A stretch of DNA of 34,997 nt from the NCBI GenBank assembly GCA_934168355.1, contig CAKPNI010000015.1, positions 1 to 34,997 on the forward strand, given 5' to 3'. Below the pieces are notes generated by a model that saw only the letters and a program-made list of their open reading frames with translations, was not told the origin of the DNA and ran no database searches. A program made the translations under genes and the position numbers. Every line of letters begins with the position of its first letter. Within the stretch, counting starts at the first letter, position 1. Positions 33,141-34,997 of this stretch are shown piece by piece. The DNA comes from an uncultured Clostridia bacterium. GTDB lineage: Bacteria; Bacillota; Clostridia; TANB77; CAG-508.

Positions 33141-34415
33141 TTACGCACTTGCTTTATTCTCATCCACAACAACCTCTGGTTCCTTGCCACTTTCGACAGT
33201 TTCCTTAGTTATTATGCACTTAGTAATCTTATCATTTGAAGGAATCTCAAACATAATATCAGTCATAATTCCCTCAATTATAGAACGAAGTCCTCTAGCA
33301 CCTGTTTTAAGTTCGATTGCTTTATTTACAATTGCTTCTAACGCATCATCTTTGAATTCAAGTTCAACGCCATCAATTTCAAGCAATTTCTTATATTGCT
33401 TAACCAATGCATTTTTAGGTTCCACAACTATTTTCTTTAAAGCCTCTTTATCAAGCTCTTTAAGAGTTGCAACAATTGGAAGTCTTCCAATAAATTCTGG
33501 AATTAATCCAAATTTTAATAAATCTTGTGGTAGCAATTCTTCAAATATTTTATATTTATCAATTTCCTTATTTGATTGAATTGCAGTTCCAAAACCTATT
33601 GTTTTCTTTCCTGTTCTATCTCTTATAATATTTTCTAAACCTTCAAACGCACCTCCACAAATAAACAATATATTTGATGTGTCAATTTGTATCATTTCTT
33701 GATGAGGATGTTTTCTTCCTCCTTGTGGTGGAACTGATGCAATTGTACCTTCAACAATTTTTAAAAGTGCTTGCTGAACTCCCTCTCCACTTACATCTCT
33801 TGTGATTGATGGATTTTCTGATTTTCTTGTTATTTTGTCTATTTCATCTATATAAATAATTCCTTTTTCTGCTCTTTCTATATCTCCATCTGCTGCTTGA
33901 ATAAGTTTTAAAAGGATATTTTCAACATCTTCTCCAACATATCCAGCCTCTGTAAGTGTTGTAGCATCTGCGATTGCAAATGGTACATTTAAAATTCTAG
34001 CTAGTGTACTTGCAAGCAAAGTTTTTCCACAACCAGTAGGTCCAAGAAGTAAAATATTACTTTTTTGAATTTCAACTTCGTCTTCTTTGTTTTTTGTTTT
34101 TTCTTCATGATTTATTCTTTTATAATGATTATATACTGCAACTGACAATATTTTTTTAGCTTCATCTTGACCAATTACATAATCATCTAAAACTTTTTTT
34201 ATTTCTTTAGGACTTGGAATTTTTGTTTCTTCATTTAATGTATATGTTTCTTCGTCATCTAGAAATCCTTCTTCTTCTAATATTGAAGTACAAAGACTTA
34301 TGCATTCATCACATATATATACTCCGGGTCCTGCAACTATTTTCTTTACTCCACTTTGTGGCTTTCCACAAAAAGAACAATATACATTTTTCATTGTTTC
34401 ATCATTTTTTGCCAT
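33141..34415 (-). CDS. clpX: ATP-dependent Clp protease ATP-binding subunit ClpX
   Basis: 424 aa, full length. The zinc-binding domain has C13, C16, C35 and C38 (CSFCGKP, YICDECISLC). Walker A GPTGCGKT is at 125-132, the pore loop GYVGED and Walker B IIYIDEIDK follow, and the IGF loop for ClpP contact is TIGFGT. The sensor region EFIGRLPIVA is intact. It unfolds substrates and feeds ClpP. It lies 15 bp after clpP, in the usual clpP-clpX order. AAGGGAGAG precedes the ATG. Confidence 0.98.
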   Translation of the reverse strand: MAKNDETMKNVYCSFCGKPQSGVKKIVAGPGVYICDECISLCTSILEEEGFLDDEETYTLNEETKIPSPKEIKKVLDDYVIGQDEAKKILSVAVYNHYKRINHEEKTKNKEDEVEIQKSNILLLGPTGCGKTLLASTLARILNVPFAIADATTLTEAGYVGEDVENILLKLIQAADGDIERAEKGIIYIDEIDKITRKSENPSITRDVSGEGVQQALLKIVEGTIASVPPQGGRKHPHQEMIQIDTSNILFICGGAFEGLENIIRDRTGKKTIGFGTAIQSNKEIDKYKIFEELLPQDLLKFGLIPEFIGRLPIVATLKELDKEALKKIVVEPKNALVKQYKKLLEIDGVELEFKDDALEAIVNKAIELKTGARGLRSIIEGIMTDIMFEIPSNDKITKCIITKETVESGKEPEVVVDENKASA

Positions 34416-34430
34416 TTACAAAACTCTCCC

Positions 34431-34997
34431 TTATTTTCTTTTATATAAAATTTCATCTATTAAACCGTATTCTAATGCTTCTTCTGCAGTCATGTAATTA
34501 TCTCTTTCTGTGTCTTTCATAACTTGTTCAATTGGTTTTCCTGTTCTATCTGCTAAGATTTTTGTTAATCTTTCTCTTGTTTTAATCATTTGCTCTGCAT
34601 GGATTTTTATGTCTGTTGTTTGTCCTGAAATTCCTCCACCTGCTATTAATGGTTGATGTATTAATATTTCTGCATTTGGCATTGCAAATCTTTTTCCTTT
34701 TTCTCCATTGGCTAGTAGTACTGCTCCAAAGCTTGCAGCTAATCCTAGGCAAAATGTTGATACTGGACATTTAATGTAGTTCATTGTGTCTACTATTGCT
34801 AATCCATCTGTTACACTTCCTCCGGGTGAATTTATATAGAAGTATATTTCTTTGTCTGGGTCTTCTGATTCTAAGAATAGCATTTGTGCTATTACTAAGC
34901 TTGCTGTTGTGCTATTTACGTCTTCTCCTAAAAATATTATTCTGTCTTTTAATAATCTTGAAAAGATATCATAAGAACGTTCTCCCTTACTTGTTTG
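34431..34997 (-). CDS. clpP: ATP-dependent Clp protease proteolytic subunit, N-terminus cut by the window
   Basis: 188 codons plus stop are visible. The frame is open to the right edge and begins QTSKGERSYDIFSRLLKDRI, so only about 8-10 residues are missing. An ATG at 34883 is internal. The catalytic triad is complete: Ser in GLAASFGAVLLA, His in EILIHQP, and Asp in MKDTERDNYMTAEEA. It forms the barrel protease that works with ClpX, encoded 15 bp downstream. Confidence 0.97.
   Translation of the reverse strand, partial: QTSKGERSYDIFSRLLKDRIIFLGEDVNSTTASLVIAQMLFLESEDPDKEIYFYINSPGGSVTDGLAIVDTMNYIKCPVSTFCLGLAASFGAVLLANGEKGKRFAMPNAEILIHQPLIAGGGISGQTTDIKIHAEQMIKTRERLTKILADRTGKPIEQVMKDTERDNYMTAEEALEYGLIDEILYKRK

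Overview
The window is AT-rich, with short intergenic gaps, strong AGGAGG ribosome binding sites and sigma-A type promoters. It carries a divergent SecD/SecF pair, a SpoIIQ-like M23 protein and surface proteins with a GITLIALVVTII pilin-like leader. Together these suggest a low-GC Firmicute of the class Clostridia, probably an uncultured gut lineage (inference). Almost everything is on the minus strand. Only a fucokinase (14176) and pyrE (29244) are on the plus strand. I see no rRNA, tRNA, CRISPR array or transposase gene.

Layout. 1-7212 is a glycolytic operon read right to left: gapA, pgk, a Nudix hydrolase, a guanylate-kinase-like kinase, tpiA, gpmI, a YezG-type immunity protein and the start of eno. 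7212-10657 holds scpA, pnp and rpsO. 10818-14010 holds an AAA-ATPase/PD-(D/E)XK protein and a pilin-like protein with a C-type-lectin/FGE fold. 14176-23789 is a surface glycan and surface protein region: split fucokinase / GDP-fucose pyrophosphorylase, a GT10 fucosyltransferase, two GT2 glycosyltransferases, an O-antigen-ligase-like membrane protein and two tandem pilin-leader LRR proteins. 23968-29043 holds a SpoIIQ-like protein, an unknown protein, greA, secF-like, secD-like and an HD-domain protein. 29244-32939 is pyrE against pyrF-pyrK-pyrD. 33141-34997 is clpX and the end of clpP.

Main discovery candidate. Five genes (a fucokinase, a GT2 glycosyltransferase, two LRR paralogues and an HD-domain protein) are each split by a single extra nucleotide. 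In every case the extra nucleotide makes an in-frame CGG codon, and skipping its C restores the frame at a conserved glycine (C-GGN). By eye I found no other in-frame CGG among roughly 10,800 codons. The sites share no P-site codon, and the downstream frames are intact. This is the pattern expected if CGG is an unassigned or undecoded codon at which the ribosome makes a +1 shift, a rule-like recoding system rather than unrelated pseudogenes.

Other points of interest are a dispersed family of near-perfect palindromes (core GGGGACGGTTC), an extended hairpin in the pnp leader, a 16-bp hairpin that buries a start codon, and a fucosylation locus that could make host-like fucosylated glycans.
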